Source of the DNA: Methanobacteriota archaeon
Lineage (GTDB): Archaea > Halobacteriota > Methanosarcinia > Methanosarcinales > Methanosarcinaceae
Direction: 5' to 3'
Assembly (NCBI GenBank): GCA_023399215.1
Contig: JAEWQJ010000022.1
Span: forward strand, 1 to 64,000
Length of the DNA: 64,000 nucleotides
Below are positions 46,311 to 55,373 of the stretch, one piece after another (positions within the stretch are counted from its first letter, which is position 1; every line of letters starts with the position of its first letter). Below the pieces are notes generated by a model. That model saw only the letters and a program-made list of their open reading frames with translations. It made no database searches and had not been told where the DNA came from. The position numbers were made by a program, and so were the translations under genes.

Positions 46311-46787
46311 GCATGAGCCTCTTCAAGGTGATATTGAAGGTATATTGAGCATGACATTTTATAAAAGTTGTGTGATTTTTGATATCTCTTAAAGCTAAAA
46401 CTGCCTTTTTGAAAAGAACAGGCCTGGTGTTCTTCAGAACAAAATTCCGTTTAGTCAGGAGATAATCCTGGCATACATATGGAAAGTATATAATTTATGG
46501 GATCACGATATTGGGCATTTAAACCTTTTCAAACTGTTGGAAAGATTTATATCAGTTAGGATACAATCTATATCTATTATCTTATTAAGATAATATGCAA
46601 AGATATATGCCTTGCATTACAATCAAACACTTGCTGTCGGGGAGAAATTTCGTTTACGACAAATCTACGCCTTTCGATAATAGGTGAATGTCTATGTTCT
46701 TGGCTGGTCGGTTAGCAATAGTGCGAAAACAAATTAACAGTCTTTCGAACAGCAGAAACATCTGAGACTATTACCCCCACTTTATAG
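46311..46787. other. Gene-free stretch before the duplicated ATP synthase fragment
   Basis: AT-rich sequence with a palindrome-like ATTATCTTATTAAGATAAT at 46576-46594. A TATA-like tract here could drive the second proteolipid gene. The point where similarity to ahaI begins is near 46788. Confidence 0.5.
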
Positions 46788-46999
46788 TCAATGACGTCGC
46801 CTTCGGAATGGTCTGGTCTGATCATTCTAAGATTGGTTTCGCGGCAATAGCTGCAATTATCGTATTTATACTCGGACACGCTCTTAACACCGTTCTGGGT
46901 ATTATGACTCCCGGACTGCATGCACTCAGGTTTCAATATGTAGAATTGGAAAATTCTATGAAAGAGAGTGCAGAAAATTCAACCCATTTGGATATATAA
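46788..46999 (+). pseudogene. ahaI C-terminal fragment (duplicate)
   Basis: These bases are a near-identical copy of 35204-35421 in ahaI, starting at AGTCAATGAC and encoding VNDVAFGMVWSDHSKIGFAA and the last membrane helix ILGHALNTVLGIMTPGLHAL. Relative to ahaI, four bases (CTTT) are missing after GTAGAATT, so the last residues are frameshifted to a false end. No start codon remains. It is the 5' edge of a segment that duplicated the end of ahaI together with ahaK. Confidence 0.92.
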
Positions 47000-47023
47000 G
47001 AAAGTACACGGAGGAATAAAAAC

Positions 47024-47269
47024 TTGGTAGATGGTGCAACAGCAAATCTATTCCTAGACGCAGCAGGAGCAAAAGCAGTCGGTGCATCAATTGCAATCGC
47101 ATTAACCGGACTCGCATCTGCAGTAGCTGAAAAAGATATTGGTACAGCAGCAATCGGCGCAATGGCAGAAAACGAAGGATTATTCGGTAAGGGCCTGATC
47201 CTTACTGTCATTCCAGAAACCATTGTTATCTTCGGTCTTGTCGTCGCACTGCTTATCAATTCTGCTTAA
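47024..47269 (+). CDS. ahaK2: Second A-type ATP synthase proteolipid gene
   Basis: An intact 81-codon copy of ahaK. The encoded protein differs from the operon copy only at residue 34 (ASAVAE in place of ASAIAE) apart from the start codon, which is TTG instead of ATG. The upstream CACGGAGGAATAAAAACT is conserved with the operon copy. Several silent differences (for example TTATTT versus CTATTC) show it is not a very recent copy and that its protein sequence has been maintained. The ion-binding glutamate (residue 65) is kept. The symbol is provisional; expression is unknown. Confidence 0.85.
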   Translation: MVDGATANLFLDAAGAKAVGASIAIALTGLASAVAEKDIGTAAIGAMAENEGLFGKGLILTVIPETIVIFGLVVALLINSA

Positions 47270-47366
47270 GTTAGAGAAGGACCAGATGATACTCTTTGTG
47301 CGTTTATCGTGCCTGCAACTGTAAGACATTTTTAGAGTATACTGGTCTTGCATTTGGAAGAATTCA

Positions 47367-47516
47367 ATGATTGTAAATACTACTCTTCAGGAGGCGGATC
47401 TAGCGAAATTCAGAGTAAAGTCTTGGCATGTGGACATGGTCTTTATGCACATCATGTTTGTGTTGATCTTTTATGTCATTTACATATACATAGTGCCGAC
47501 CATAGTCCCCGTTTGA
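47367..47516 (+). CDS. Small single-helix membrane protein (49 residues)
   Basis: A 49-codon gene starting six bases after GGAAG. A polar N-terminus (MIVNTTLQEADLAKFRVKSW) is followed by a membrane helix with MVFMHIMFVLIFYVIYIYIV and VPTIVPV. The strong amphipathic-plus-helix arrangement argues against chance. Its function is unknown; it lies between the second proteolipid gene and another small membrane protein upstream of a corrinoid protein operon. Confidence 0.55.
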   Translation: MIVNTTLQEADLAKFRVKSWHVDMVFMHIMFVLIFYVIYIYIVPTIVPV

Positions 47517-47745
47517 TTGGTGAAACATCCCAGTTTATAGTATGTTGAGAAGTAAAAGAATTTTAGGAGCAAAATATGAAATTGTAGATAAAATAGGAAA
47601 ACCAGAGTTCTTGATTGGAACAGAATTCTATAAATCTCCTAAAAAATTCTATCATTCTGGGAAATTAAAAAGCATTCTGCTTTAAAAAGTAAGGAAACAC
47701 CTTAAAACCCTTGTTCAAAAACACAGGTTTGAGGAGGTGACTGAC

Positions 47746-47976
47746 TTGGAAGAAGTGATAAACGCTCATATGGAACAGAATAAAAAGATAAGTGAAGGAA
47801 TAAAGTCTCAGATCGAACCCGCTCGTAAAAATATGGGATTTGACAGTTCTACAGACAATTCTCAAAGGAGAGGAATCAGGTCCAGGGCCTATTATCTGGA
47901 TGTTATTTTCGTTCAGATTATACTTTTGCTGTTGCTATATGGGGTCTCTGTAGTGGTGGTTCATACACTGGTCTGA
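47746..47976 (+). CDS. Small membrane protein with C-terminal helix
   Basis: A 76-residue protein with a very strong ribosome binding site GAGGAGGTGA five bases before a TTG start (GTG 47737 overlaps this site and is less likely). A polar N-terminal part (EEVINAHMEQNKKISEGIKS) is followed by one C-terminal membrane helix (DVIFVQIILLLLLYGVSVVV). It is tail-anchored in design. Not recognised. The next gene, the corrinoid protein, follows after 680 bases. Confidence 0.6.
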   Translation: MEEVINAHMEQNKKISEGIKSQIEPARKNMGFDSSTDNSQRRGIRSRAYYLDVIFVQIILLLLLYGVSVVVVHTLV

Positions 47977-48654
47977 ATACCTTATTCCAACTTTGAAGAA
48001 AATTAAATTTCTCTTCGGTGGAGTGCTTTTTCTTCTACCGAATACTTCCATATTTTAAATGTATTCTTCCTTTTTACTATATTAGAAGTGTTTCTTTTTG
48101 TTTTTCTTCAATTGCTAAATTACTGCTTCTTTTTGTATTTAGTGTTATAGCATTTCCTCCATGCAACTGTAAGTAATTAAGTTTGTTTTCTCTTTCGAAA
48201 CCAATACATGCTGAAAATCAACAGCGTTAATCCTGTAAATGACCGAATAAAAAAGTAATAACTCAGGTTTTATGACGGACTTTTACAGAATTCGCGGATC
48301 AATAATTCAAGGACTCTTGTTTTAATCTCTATCCTTTCTTTTTTAATATTGGCTCTCTTTTGAAAAACCACTCTGTAATTTTGTCCATACTACTTGATTA
48401 CTTGAAATTGCTTGATTTATTGAATAAAATGATTTTTTAGTGCTTATTTTTATTTTACTAAGCAATAACTTTTATTGAAGATATTCGTTTTTCTGATAGC
48501 GGCTACTATATCTATTTTTGAAGCCTATATTCACTCGTTTGTCATAAAAACTCGGGAAGATCCGGATCTTTTCCTAATACATTTTAGTATACACGTAGAG
48601 ATTATTGAGTTTTTAAACGCAGTATACTTAGTGCAAGTTTAAAGAGGTGTCAAA
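47977..48654. promoter_or_regulatory. Long leader of the corrinoid protein/methyltransferase pair
   Basis: About 680 bases without a gene in front of the corrinoid protein. Long untranslated leaders are known for methyltransferase operons of Methanosarcina, and this stretch could be one. It contains T-rich runs and a TATA-like tract but no clear hairpin beyond GAAGATCCGGATCTTTTC (palindrome AGATCCGGATCT at 48557-48568). Confidence 0.4.
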
Positions 48655-49449
48655 ATGGATGATTTGCCGGAAAAAGTCCAGGAATTAATAAAAGAGCTTG
48701 ATGAAGCAGCTGAAGATGAAGATCTGGATAAAATTGAAGAACTTACTCAGATACTTTTGAAAACTGGGGCTGATGTGGAAGCAATCACTCTTGAAAAACT
48801 CTCCCTTCTCGTGATGGAAGGTGAGGAAGAAATGACCCAGGGCTGGACAAGGGTGGCAATTCAGACAGGGCTTGATCCATTTAAGACCCTTATTGAGGGG
48901 TTATCTAAAGGCATGAGCCTTATTGGTGCGAAATACGAAAAAGGAGAAGCTTTTGTACCTCAGCTTTTGATAGCCTCGAGTGCAATGTATGGCGGTATGG
49001 ATCTCCTTAATCCTTATCTAAAGCAGGAAGAAAATACAGCTTCAAAACCTTTAACTGTTGTCATCGGTACGGTTGAGGGTGACGTCCACGATATAGGGAA
49101 AAACATTGTAAAAACCCTGCTCAGCGCAAATGGCTTCAATTGTGTTGATCTTGGAAATGACGTCCCAGCTTCAAGATTTATTGAAGCTGCAAAGGAAAAC
49201 AGGGCAACGGCGGTCTCCATGAGTACTTTGATGACCACTACCATGGCCGAAATGCCAAAAGTCATTAAGATGCTTGAAAAGGAAGGTATAAGGGACAAGT
49301 TACTGGTGATGGTCGGCGGCGCTCCGATAACAACAAAATATGCTTCTCAGATAGGGGCAGATGCTTCCCCCAATGACGCCTCGAGTGCAGCAAGTTGGTT
49401 GAAGTCATCTGTATCAAACTATCCTTCTGAGAGTGCAAGATGGGATTGA
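48655..49449 (+). CDS. Methyltransferase corrinoid protein
   Basis: A 264-residue corrinoid protein of the MtaC/MtbC/MttC type. The N-terminal helical domain carries LIGAKYEKGEAFVPQLLIAS; the Rossmann domain has the cobalamin lower-ligand motif EGDVHDIGKNIV (histidine in DxHxxG), SMSTLMTTTMAEMP and VMVGGAPIT. The N-terminal ~60 residues are unusually acidic. It is followed after 90 bases by a CoM methyltransferase, and no substrate-specific methyltransferase (such as MtaB or an amber-codon MttB/MtbB/MtmB) is nearby. This two-gene arrangement resembles the MtpC-MtpA type for methylated thiols, where the substrate enzyme is absent, but the transporter gene is missing here. Substrate unassigned. 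Confidence 0.88.
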   Translation: MDDLPEKVQELIKELDEAAEDEDLDKIEELTQILLKTGADVEAITLEKLSLLVMEGEEEMTQGWTRVAIQTGLDPFKTLIEGLSKGMSLIGAKYEKGEAFVPQLLIASSAMYGGMDLLNPYLKQEENTASKPLTVVIGTVEGDVHDIGKNIVKTLLSANGFNCVDLGNDVPASRFIEAAKENRATAVSMSTLMTTTMAEMPKVIKMLEKEGIRDKLLVMVGGAPITTKYASQIGADASPNDASSAASWLKSSVSNYPSESARWD

Positions 49450-49538
49450 ATACTTATACATCTTATTTTCCGAAACTAATTCTTTTGCTTTAAACATTAA
49501 CAAAAAGAAAAAGGACAAAAAGAAATAGGAGCTATAAA

Positions 49539-50573
49539 ATGGTAGCCGAGATGACCTCAAAAGAAAGAGTCCTTGCAATGCTCAACCGAAAGCAGGTTGA
49601 CAGGGTCCCTGTAGTTACAGGCTCTACTATGGTCAAAGAATATATCGAAAAAAGCGAAGGTATCTGGCCTGATTATCATTCAAATCCAGAGATGATGGTC
49701 AATACAGCAGGCCTTATGCACACTGATGCCGGACTTGATAATGTTGTCGTGCCTTTTGGTATGTTTATAGAGTCTCATGCTGTTAACCTTGAAGTAAAGA
49801 TGGGAAGAGTCGATATTCAGCCTTCAGTAAGGAGCTTTTTTAGCAAGCCAGAAGATGTAAAATACGACAACTTCCTTGAAGATAAGTATGTGAAGACAAC
49901 CCTTGCTGCTATCAAGCTGGCAAAAGAAAAATTTTCGGATGCAGCTGTGACTGCTTTTCTTGTTGCTCCTGTGACACTTGCAGGAGACCTTATGGGAGCT
50001 GAAAATCTTTCTGTGATCAGCATTAAATGCCTTCAGAAGGAAAAACAGATGCAGAAGATGAAAAACTGGATCTCTGTTGCCCTCGAGATCAACAAGATTT
50101 ATGCCAGAGCCTGTGTTGAGGCTGGCGCAGATATTCTTTACTATTCCGATGCATCAGCATCTCCTAATCTTGTAATGCCTGAGTTTTATTACGAAGTCGC
50201 TGTTCCGGCAGAAAAGGAGATCGGAGACTTTGTTCATTCTCTAGGTTGCCCCTGGAAACTTCACATTTGTGGAAATACCACTCCTATTGTTGAGGGTATG
50301 GCAGCCACAGGGGCAAACTGTCTCAGTATTGAGCAGGCAGTCAAAATGAGTGAGGCTACAAAAATTGCAGGTGATGTACCTGTTATTGGAAACATTACTC
50401 CCCTCCTTATGGTAGAAGGCAGTAAAGAACAGATCACGGAAGCGGTCAGGAACGCTCTTGACGGCGGAGCAAAGGCAAGTATGCTTGGTTGTGGAACTCC
50501 TCCTCTCAGCACTTCTGACAGGCTCAAAACCTGGGTCCAGGCTGTAGCTGACTGGTCAGCAGAAAACCTTTGA
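49539..50573 (+). CDS. Methylcobamide:CoM methyltransferase (MtaA/MtbA family)
   Basis: A 344-residue enzyme of the uroporphyrinogen-decarboxylase fold that moves the methyl group from a corrinoid protein to coenzyme M. The zinc site is LHICGNTTPI plus the later cysteine in MLGCGTPP (His-x-Cys...Cys), as in MtaA and MtbA. The N-terminal TSKERVLAMLNRKQVDRVPV is family-typical. It forms an operon with the corrinoid protein before it, its obvious partner. Compared with MtbA and MtaA, the N-terminal half is divergent, which supports a distinct partner or substrate. Confidence 0.88.
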   Translation: MVAEMTSKERVLAMLNRKQVDRVPVVTGSTMVKEYIEKSEGIWPDYHSNPEMMVNTAGLMHTDAGLDNVVVPFGMFIESHAVNLEVKMGRVDIQPSVRSFFSKPEDVKYDNFLEDKYVKTTLAAIKLAKEKFSDAAVTAFLVAPVTLAGDLMGAENLSVISIKCLQKEKQMQKMKNWISVALEINKIYARACVEAGADILYYSDASASPNLVMPEFYYEVAVPAEKEIGDFVHSLGCPWKLHICGNTTPIVEGMAATGANCLSIEQAVKMSEATKIAGDVPVIGNITPLLMVEGSKEQITEAVRNALDGGAKASMLGCGTPPLSTSDRLKTWVQAVADWSAENL

Positions 50574-51382
50574 TCAGGTTATATATTAAAAGTGAAATTG
50601 TACATAAAATTTGATACCGATAGCATTTCCTGTAACCCTATTTTACAGGTGCTATTATCTTCCTTTAAAAAATAGTAACAATTCAGTCTAAATCAAACAA
50701 TATCAATAGCCATCGTTATTAAGATTCAATATCCAAATTTCGTTGAATGAATTCTCTTTGATTGTTGGCTATTGATTGCGCTTTTTCGCTGTTTATCAGA
50801 TAGTTATTAAACTCCCGGTATTCATCAAAATCGATATCAATCACCTTTTTTGGTAGGCTGAATAGTTACAAAAAATAATTAGTAATGCCTATAGTAACTC
50901 CATACGTTACTTTTTACTACAGAAAATTTCATCTTTACTTTATCTATTTCAGATTTATCTTTTATCGGTCAATCCAGGGTTCAGTTTTTTCGTTTTACAA
51001 AGTTGCAATGGTAACTGGAACTTCTTCGAGCTAATACTCTAAGACATCCACCATCTGCAGAATTTGTAGAAAGCTTTTTTACAATTTGGGTATCAAAAGG
51101 AGAAGTTTTAAACTGGTTTCATAACTGAAGAAGACTTTTCAGGTATTGTCTGGTTCTAAAAAGCAGCTATCTTGTATCTTGATTTTTATAACCTTTTTGA
51201 TACTACAAAAACAATAATCTTTTTAATATAATGTAGCTATACTAACCTGTTAATGTAAACGCGCATACTTATTGTTATTCTGAAGACATTTGCCTATTTT
51301 TCCCTTCGAGATTTATGGCGTTGTTCTATTCGGTTGAGGTTACTTCGTTCTGAAGACTATTTATAAACCCTGGTGATCGAGA
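50574..51382. other. Gene-free region between the methyltransferase and its putative regulator
   Basis: About 800 bases without a gene. A TATA-like tract (TTTTAATATAATGTAGC, near 51220) precedes the regulator. No hairpin of note after the methyltransferase stop. Confidence 0.45.
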
Positions 51383-52237
51383 TTGGACCCTTCGTGCCTA
51401 ATAAAAACAATTTTCTTCTCTGAAAAAAGAAAAAATGTACTGATTCTATTACTAAAGGAAGGACCTAAGAACATAGATGAAATCAAGGAGGCACTTGATG
51501 TTAGTTCAAGCGCGTTGATGCCCCAGGTCAAGAAACTTCTTAAATGGGATCTTCTAATCTACGATTCCGAAGAGGACGTATATAAACTGTCAGACATGGG
51601 AGCTCTAATTGTTGAGAAAATAGAAGAGTTCCTCAATATTGTAAATATTTATGCAGAAAATCATGAGTACTGGGAGACCCGTGATCTCAGCGAAATACCA
51701 TATCATATGAGAAAACGGATTGGAAATCTAACACATTGCGAACTTCTCGAAGCCGATCGCGATTGTCTGTTTGAGTTCCATCCTACTTTTGTTGACAATC
51801 TCATCAATTCCAAACATGTTATGATGGTCAGTTCAACTTTCCAACCTCAAACTACAAGTCTATTTTCAAAACTTCTTCAAAATAATTCTAAATTGCGGGT
51901 TGTATTTACTGAACTAATTTTCAATAAATTTTTTGAAGATTTTCCTGAACAATTCAGGTATTTCCTGTCTCATGAAAATATGAGCATTTCCATCAGGAGT
52001 GGACATATTGGTCCTCTGACTCTTGTCGTCACGGACACCTTTATGGCCCTCTGGCTTTTTGACAAAAAAGGAAGGTTTGATGGTACTACTTTAATAAGCT
52101 ACGAAAAAAATGCTCTTAAATGGGGTCGGGAACTCTTCACTTATTACTCCAGTATATCAAGAATGGTTTATATAGATCAGGATACCAAAAAAATGGAGGT
52201 TGCTGGATACAATATTACAACGGCGAATATTTTTTGA
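51383..52237 (+). CDS. Msr-type transcriptional regulator (ArsR-like HTH plus DUF1724)
   Basis: A 284-residue protein. Residues 8-85 form a winged helix domain (KNVLILLLKEGPKNIDEIKE, then DVSSSALMPQVKKLLKWDLL); residues ~110-270 match the DUF1724/FilR1-like sensor domain (VMMVSSTFQPQTTSLFSKLL, then GPLTLVVTDTFMALWLFDKK). Proteins of this plan include the Msr activators and repressors of methyltransferase genes in Methanosarcina. The start is TTG after GGTGA. Position beside the corrinoid protein and methyltransferase suggests it controls them. Confidence 0.82.
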   Translation: MDPSCLIKTIFFSEKRKNVLILLLKEGPKNIDEIKEALDVSSSALMPQVKKLLKWDLLIYDSEEDVYKLSDMGALIVEKIEEFLNIVNIYAENHEYWETRDLSEIPYHMRKRIGNLTHCELLEADRDCLFEFHPTFVDNLINSKHVMMVSSTFQPQTTSLFSKLLQNNSKLRVVFTELIFNKFFEDFPEQFRYFLSHENMSISIRSGHIGPLTLVVTDTFMALWLFDKKGRFDGTTLISYEKNALKWGRELFTYYSSISRMVYIDQDTKKMEVAGYNITTANIF

Positions 52238-52877
52238 CCAATTAGTTTTTATATTTTGATTTATATCTTTTGAAGTTTTATATGAACTTTTTCAAAGCTT
52301 TCTATTAATAATGTTGCTGATTTTCTAGTGCTTCGCCAAAAAGTGTGAAGTGAAAAGTACTTTCGTTTATTTGTGCCTGTTATTCGAAGAATATCATAGC
52401 GTTTAGCATGAAAGTACTGTGATTTGAAAGCGCTTTCATTCCTTTGTGCCTATATTCGGAGAATTTCATGCTTGTTTTTTGGGAATTTCGGAAAATCAAG
52501 AATAAAACACTATATCAATAAATACAAACTCGAGTTAATTTTTTAATATTTGAGAATATATTGTCTTGTTTTTAAATATTTTCACACCTAAAATTGCCCT
52601 GACTTGATGAAAACCGAATTATCTCAAACAAAATTCTGGATTTTTTATGAATTTTGTTCTTAACGCAACTACAGAATCTCTTAAATATTTTTTTAAGTTT
52701 TGTTAAAAACACTGTTACACATACTGATTTTTATTAAGTAGAGAGGGTTATTACAAAAACACTTGGAGAAACATAAATAAAAATTCTTTTTAAATGATTC
52801 AGGTAATTATAGAAAAATATTTAATGAAGAATTTTTTACTATCAAGTGAAAAAATAGATAAATCTGGAGGTTAAACT
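52238..52877. repeat. Gene-free region holding a 52-bp direct repeat
   Basis: Two diverged copies, 52351-52401 and 52423-52474, share GAAAGxxCTTTC, a TTTGTGCCT block, and ATTCGxAGAATxTCAT. They lie 400-530 bases before the DUF1699 gene. Each copy contains a short GAAAG...CTTTC palindrome, so they could be operator or RNA elements. The remaining 400 bases are AT-rich. Confidence 0.6.
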
Positions 52878-53285
52878 TTGAAAATAAGGGTTGTGAGTTC
52901 AAGAGAAGAAATCTTTACACTGAATCCAAATGAGAGAATAGTGCATCTGGCTTTTAGGCCTTCAAACAAGGATATTTTTTCACTGGTTGAGAACTGTCCG
53001 AAGATTGAAGTTATACAGCTTCCTAAATCTTACAGGCGTACAGTCTCAAAATCCATAGAAATGTTCCTTGAAATGCAGCGTATCCAGCTTATCGAAGGCG
53101 ATGTCTGGGGCCACAGGAAAGACATAAATGAGTATTATCGTATTCCTTCATCAATAATCGAAGAAATAAGAGAGCTGAAGACTGAAGGTAAATCTACTGA
53201 AGCCATTGAGGAAAAGGTTTCAAGAGAAAGCAAACTTAATCCCGAAATGGTCGCTTACATCCTTAGAAAGGATGTAGCAGCCTGA
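52878..53285 (+). CDS. DUF1699 protein, second copy
   Basis: A 135-residue paralogue of the protein at 44570-45025: IRVVSSREEIFTLNPNERIV, HLAFRPSNKDIFSLVENCPK and LIEGDVWGHRKDINEYYRIP align directly, as does the C-terminal LNPEMVAYILRKD. The start is TTG after GGAGG. It lies next to the Msr-type regulator, on the other side of the methyltransferase locus from the first copy. Function unknown; a DNA- or RNA-binding regulator is conceivable from the small size and C-terminal helices. Confidence 0.72.
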   Translation: MKIRVVSSREEIFTLNPNERIVHLAFRPSNKDIFSLVENCPKIEVIQLPKSYRRTVSKSIEMFLEMQRIQLIEGDVWGHRKDINEYYRIPSSIIEEIRELKTEGKSTEAIEEKVSRESKLNPEMVAYILRKDVAA

Positions 53286-53790
53286 GAGGCTGAAACAGTA
53301 GCTTTAACTTTTCTTCATTTTTATTTTTTATATTTTATTTATTCTTGTTTTACAAGTCATCTTCTTTTTATAAGCTCATTATTTCTTTGAAATCTGCTCT
53401 TTTTAAAATTTGAATCTCTTATAATTGTGATCTTTTTTACTTTTTTACTTTATAAACATTTAAAATTTTATTGTTTTATAACTATTAATACTTATAAAAT
53501 TTTATTTTCTTCTTATTTTACATATTCTTTTATTTTTTTTAATAGTGCTTTTGAATCTTTTGTAAACCTTGATAATGGAACTAAATGAAATGAAAAAAGC
53601 ATGGCTTTCTGCTGGATATAGCAGGTCTCTTGATGGTTTTGAGTATAAAGCTGGTTTTGGGATGAGCTCAAAATTAAATAGCTTACAAATTTATATATGC
53701 AGGTTTATAGCTACAAATTTACATATATAAATTAATAACTTCTTTGCACTTCATTTAATTTCAATTATATTGATCCAGGAAGTCGACAAA
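53286..53790. other. AT-rich gene-free stretch
   Basis: Long T-rich runs follow the DUF1699 gene (transcript end), then the promoter side of the lipoprotein gene. No strong structure. Confidence 0.5.
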
Positions 53791-54660
53791 GTGATCAGGA
53801 CAAATTTTTTTAAATTTTTAAGTTTACTTCTTCTTTTTGCACTTGCTTCCGGATGTATATATCCTGACGCTACCGATAAAATTCCTGTAGCTGGTCTGAA
53901 CTCCGAAGATTTGATAAAGGATTTACAGGATTCAACACCCAATAGAACGGATAACCCGTTGTCTGATGAAACAGAATTAGGAGAACAAAATAAGACCGAA
54001 GAGAATGAGAGCGCTGCATACCTGACCGATTCTATATCTCCCAAAATACCAGAGGTTCCGACATATCATGAAGAAAAAACAAACGTCGTCTATCCCAGAG
54101 AATACAGGTTACTGTCCATTAATTTTCAGAGAGGTATTGGATCAGAAAATGAGAAAATCGCATCAGAAGTTTTCAATATAACTGGAAAGACCTCAGGATA
54201 CAATATTAAAGACGCCTGTGATGTTTTTGATTACGTGAACCAGCATTGGGAGTATCGTTATGAAAGAAACGGCGAGTTTTTCTTCGGTGCCTCACAGACT
54301 ATAAATGAAGGTTATAAAGGAGACTGTGACGACTATTCCATAGTCATGTCTGCCCTTTTAAAGAATATGGGATTCAATACAAGAGTCGTTACTGCAACAA
54401 ACGAGAGCTACGGACATGCCTATCCTGAACTTTACATAGGAGACAACAATGAAACTACATCTGAAATTCTCAGGTATGTACAGGGCAGATATTACTATGC
54501 TGAAAATATCTGGTACTCAGGCAGAGAACTTAAAGATGGGAAGATTCAGTACTGGCTGAATTTTGACTGGAGCGGGTCAAATGGATATAGACATCCTGGA
54601 GGCATATATTTTAAAGGAGCAGAGGTAATTTATTACCCTAATGGACTAATAGAGTTATGA
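53791..54660 (+). CDS. Transglutaminase-like lipoprotein
   Basis: A 289-residue predicted lipoprotein. The N-terminal hydrophobic stretch FLSLLLLFALASGC ends in a lipobox, so the cysteine near residue 20 should be lipid-anchored outside the cell. After an acidic, serine- and asparagine-rich linker comes a transglutaminase-like domain with the catalytic-type triad: cysteine in YKGDCDDYSIVMSALLKNMG, histidine in GHAYPELYIGD, and aspartate in LNFDWSGSNGYRHP. Such domains usually act as cysteine proteases or amidases. GTG 53791 after AGGAAG is preferred to TTG 53770. The target may be cell-envelope protein. Confidence 0.8.
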   Translation: MIRTNFFKFLSLLLLFALASGCIYPDATDKIPVAGLNSEDLIKDLQDSTPNRTDNPLSDETELGEQNKTEENESAAYLTDSISPKIPEVPTYHEEKTNVVYPREYRLLSINFQRGIGSENEKIASEVFNITGKTSGYNIKDACDVFDYVNQHWEYRYERNGEFFFGASQTINEGYKGDCDDYSIVMSALLKNMGFNTRVVTATNESYGHAYPELYIGDNNETTSEILRYVQGRYYYAENIWYSGRELKDGKIQYWLNFDWSGSNGYRHPGGIYFKGAEVIYYPNGLIEL

Positions 54661-54935
54661 AACCGGAGATAATCGAGTTCTGAAAAAGGAGATAAACCAG
54701 TATTTCCTCTGGTAATCCTTTCCTAATAAATAAAAATCCATTTTTCCTCGCAATATCTCAGAAAATAAACAAAAATGGAGGAAAAATGTGTTCACTTCTT
54801 TTTCGCTTACAAAACCAAGTCCTGAAACTAAGTTTTTCTGATTAACTTTATATTCGCGTACCCCTACCCTCTTTTATTAAAAGGCAATTCAGGCCTGATT
54901 ATATATTGAAAAAAGATTGTTAAGAGGGGAATTTT

Positions 54936-55373
54936 ATGGAAGTGAGCAATTACAGTGAAATCATAAAAGGGGATAGAGTACGAGCTAATACACCTCCTGA
55001 GATTAATCAGGCAATAGATACAGAAATAGCTGCAATGGTCAGGTTTTATGCGAGCAAGACCGACTATGAAATAGGCAAAAGGATTGAAGAGCTTGATAAG
55101 GAGTGGGACATAGGACGCATTATAGAAATTCGCGCATCTACAGTTTCTTTAATTGGAATAATACTTGGCTTAAAAAGAAGCAAAATATGGCTTATTTTTC
55201 CCACAATAGCTTCAACCTTCCTGTTCCAGTATGCTGTGCAGGGCTGGTGCCCTCCTGTATCTATACTAAGAAGATTTGGCTTTCGTACGAGACAGGAAAT
55301 CGATCTGGAAAAATATGCACTTAAAGCTTTGCGCGGAGATTTTGACAAGATTGCACCTCAGGAGAGTAATTAA
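54936..55373 (+). CDS. Small membrane protein with cysteine-containing loop
   Basis: A 145-residue protein. The N-terminal half is helical and polar (INQAIDTEIAAMVRFYASKT); a membrane stretch covers about residues 65-95 (STVSLIGIILGLKRSKIWLI, FPTIASTFLF); then QGWCPPVSILRRFGFRTRQE and a C-terminal YALKALRGDF. The QGWCPP...RRxGxRTxxEI...YALKALRGDF pattern is a widely conserved tail in small bacterial and archaeal membrane proteins near rhodanese-like proteins; I know no function. Start ATG after GAGGGGAA. Confidence 0.65.
   Translation: MEVSNYSEIIKGDRVRANTPPEINQAIDTEIAAMVRFYASKTDYEIGKRIEELDKEWDIGRIIEIRASTVSLIGIILGLKRSKIWLIFPTIASTFLFQYAVQGWCPPVSILRRFGFRTRQEIDLEKYALKALRGDFDKIAPQESN

Noticed and set aside
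47542..47685. 47-codon frame between the two small membrane protein genes
   Set aside because: Protein-like in parts (YEIVDKIGKPEFLIG) but lacks a ribosome binding site; left out for want of support.
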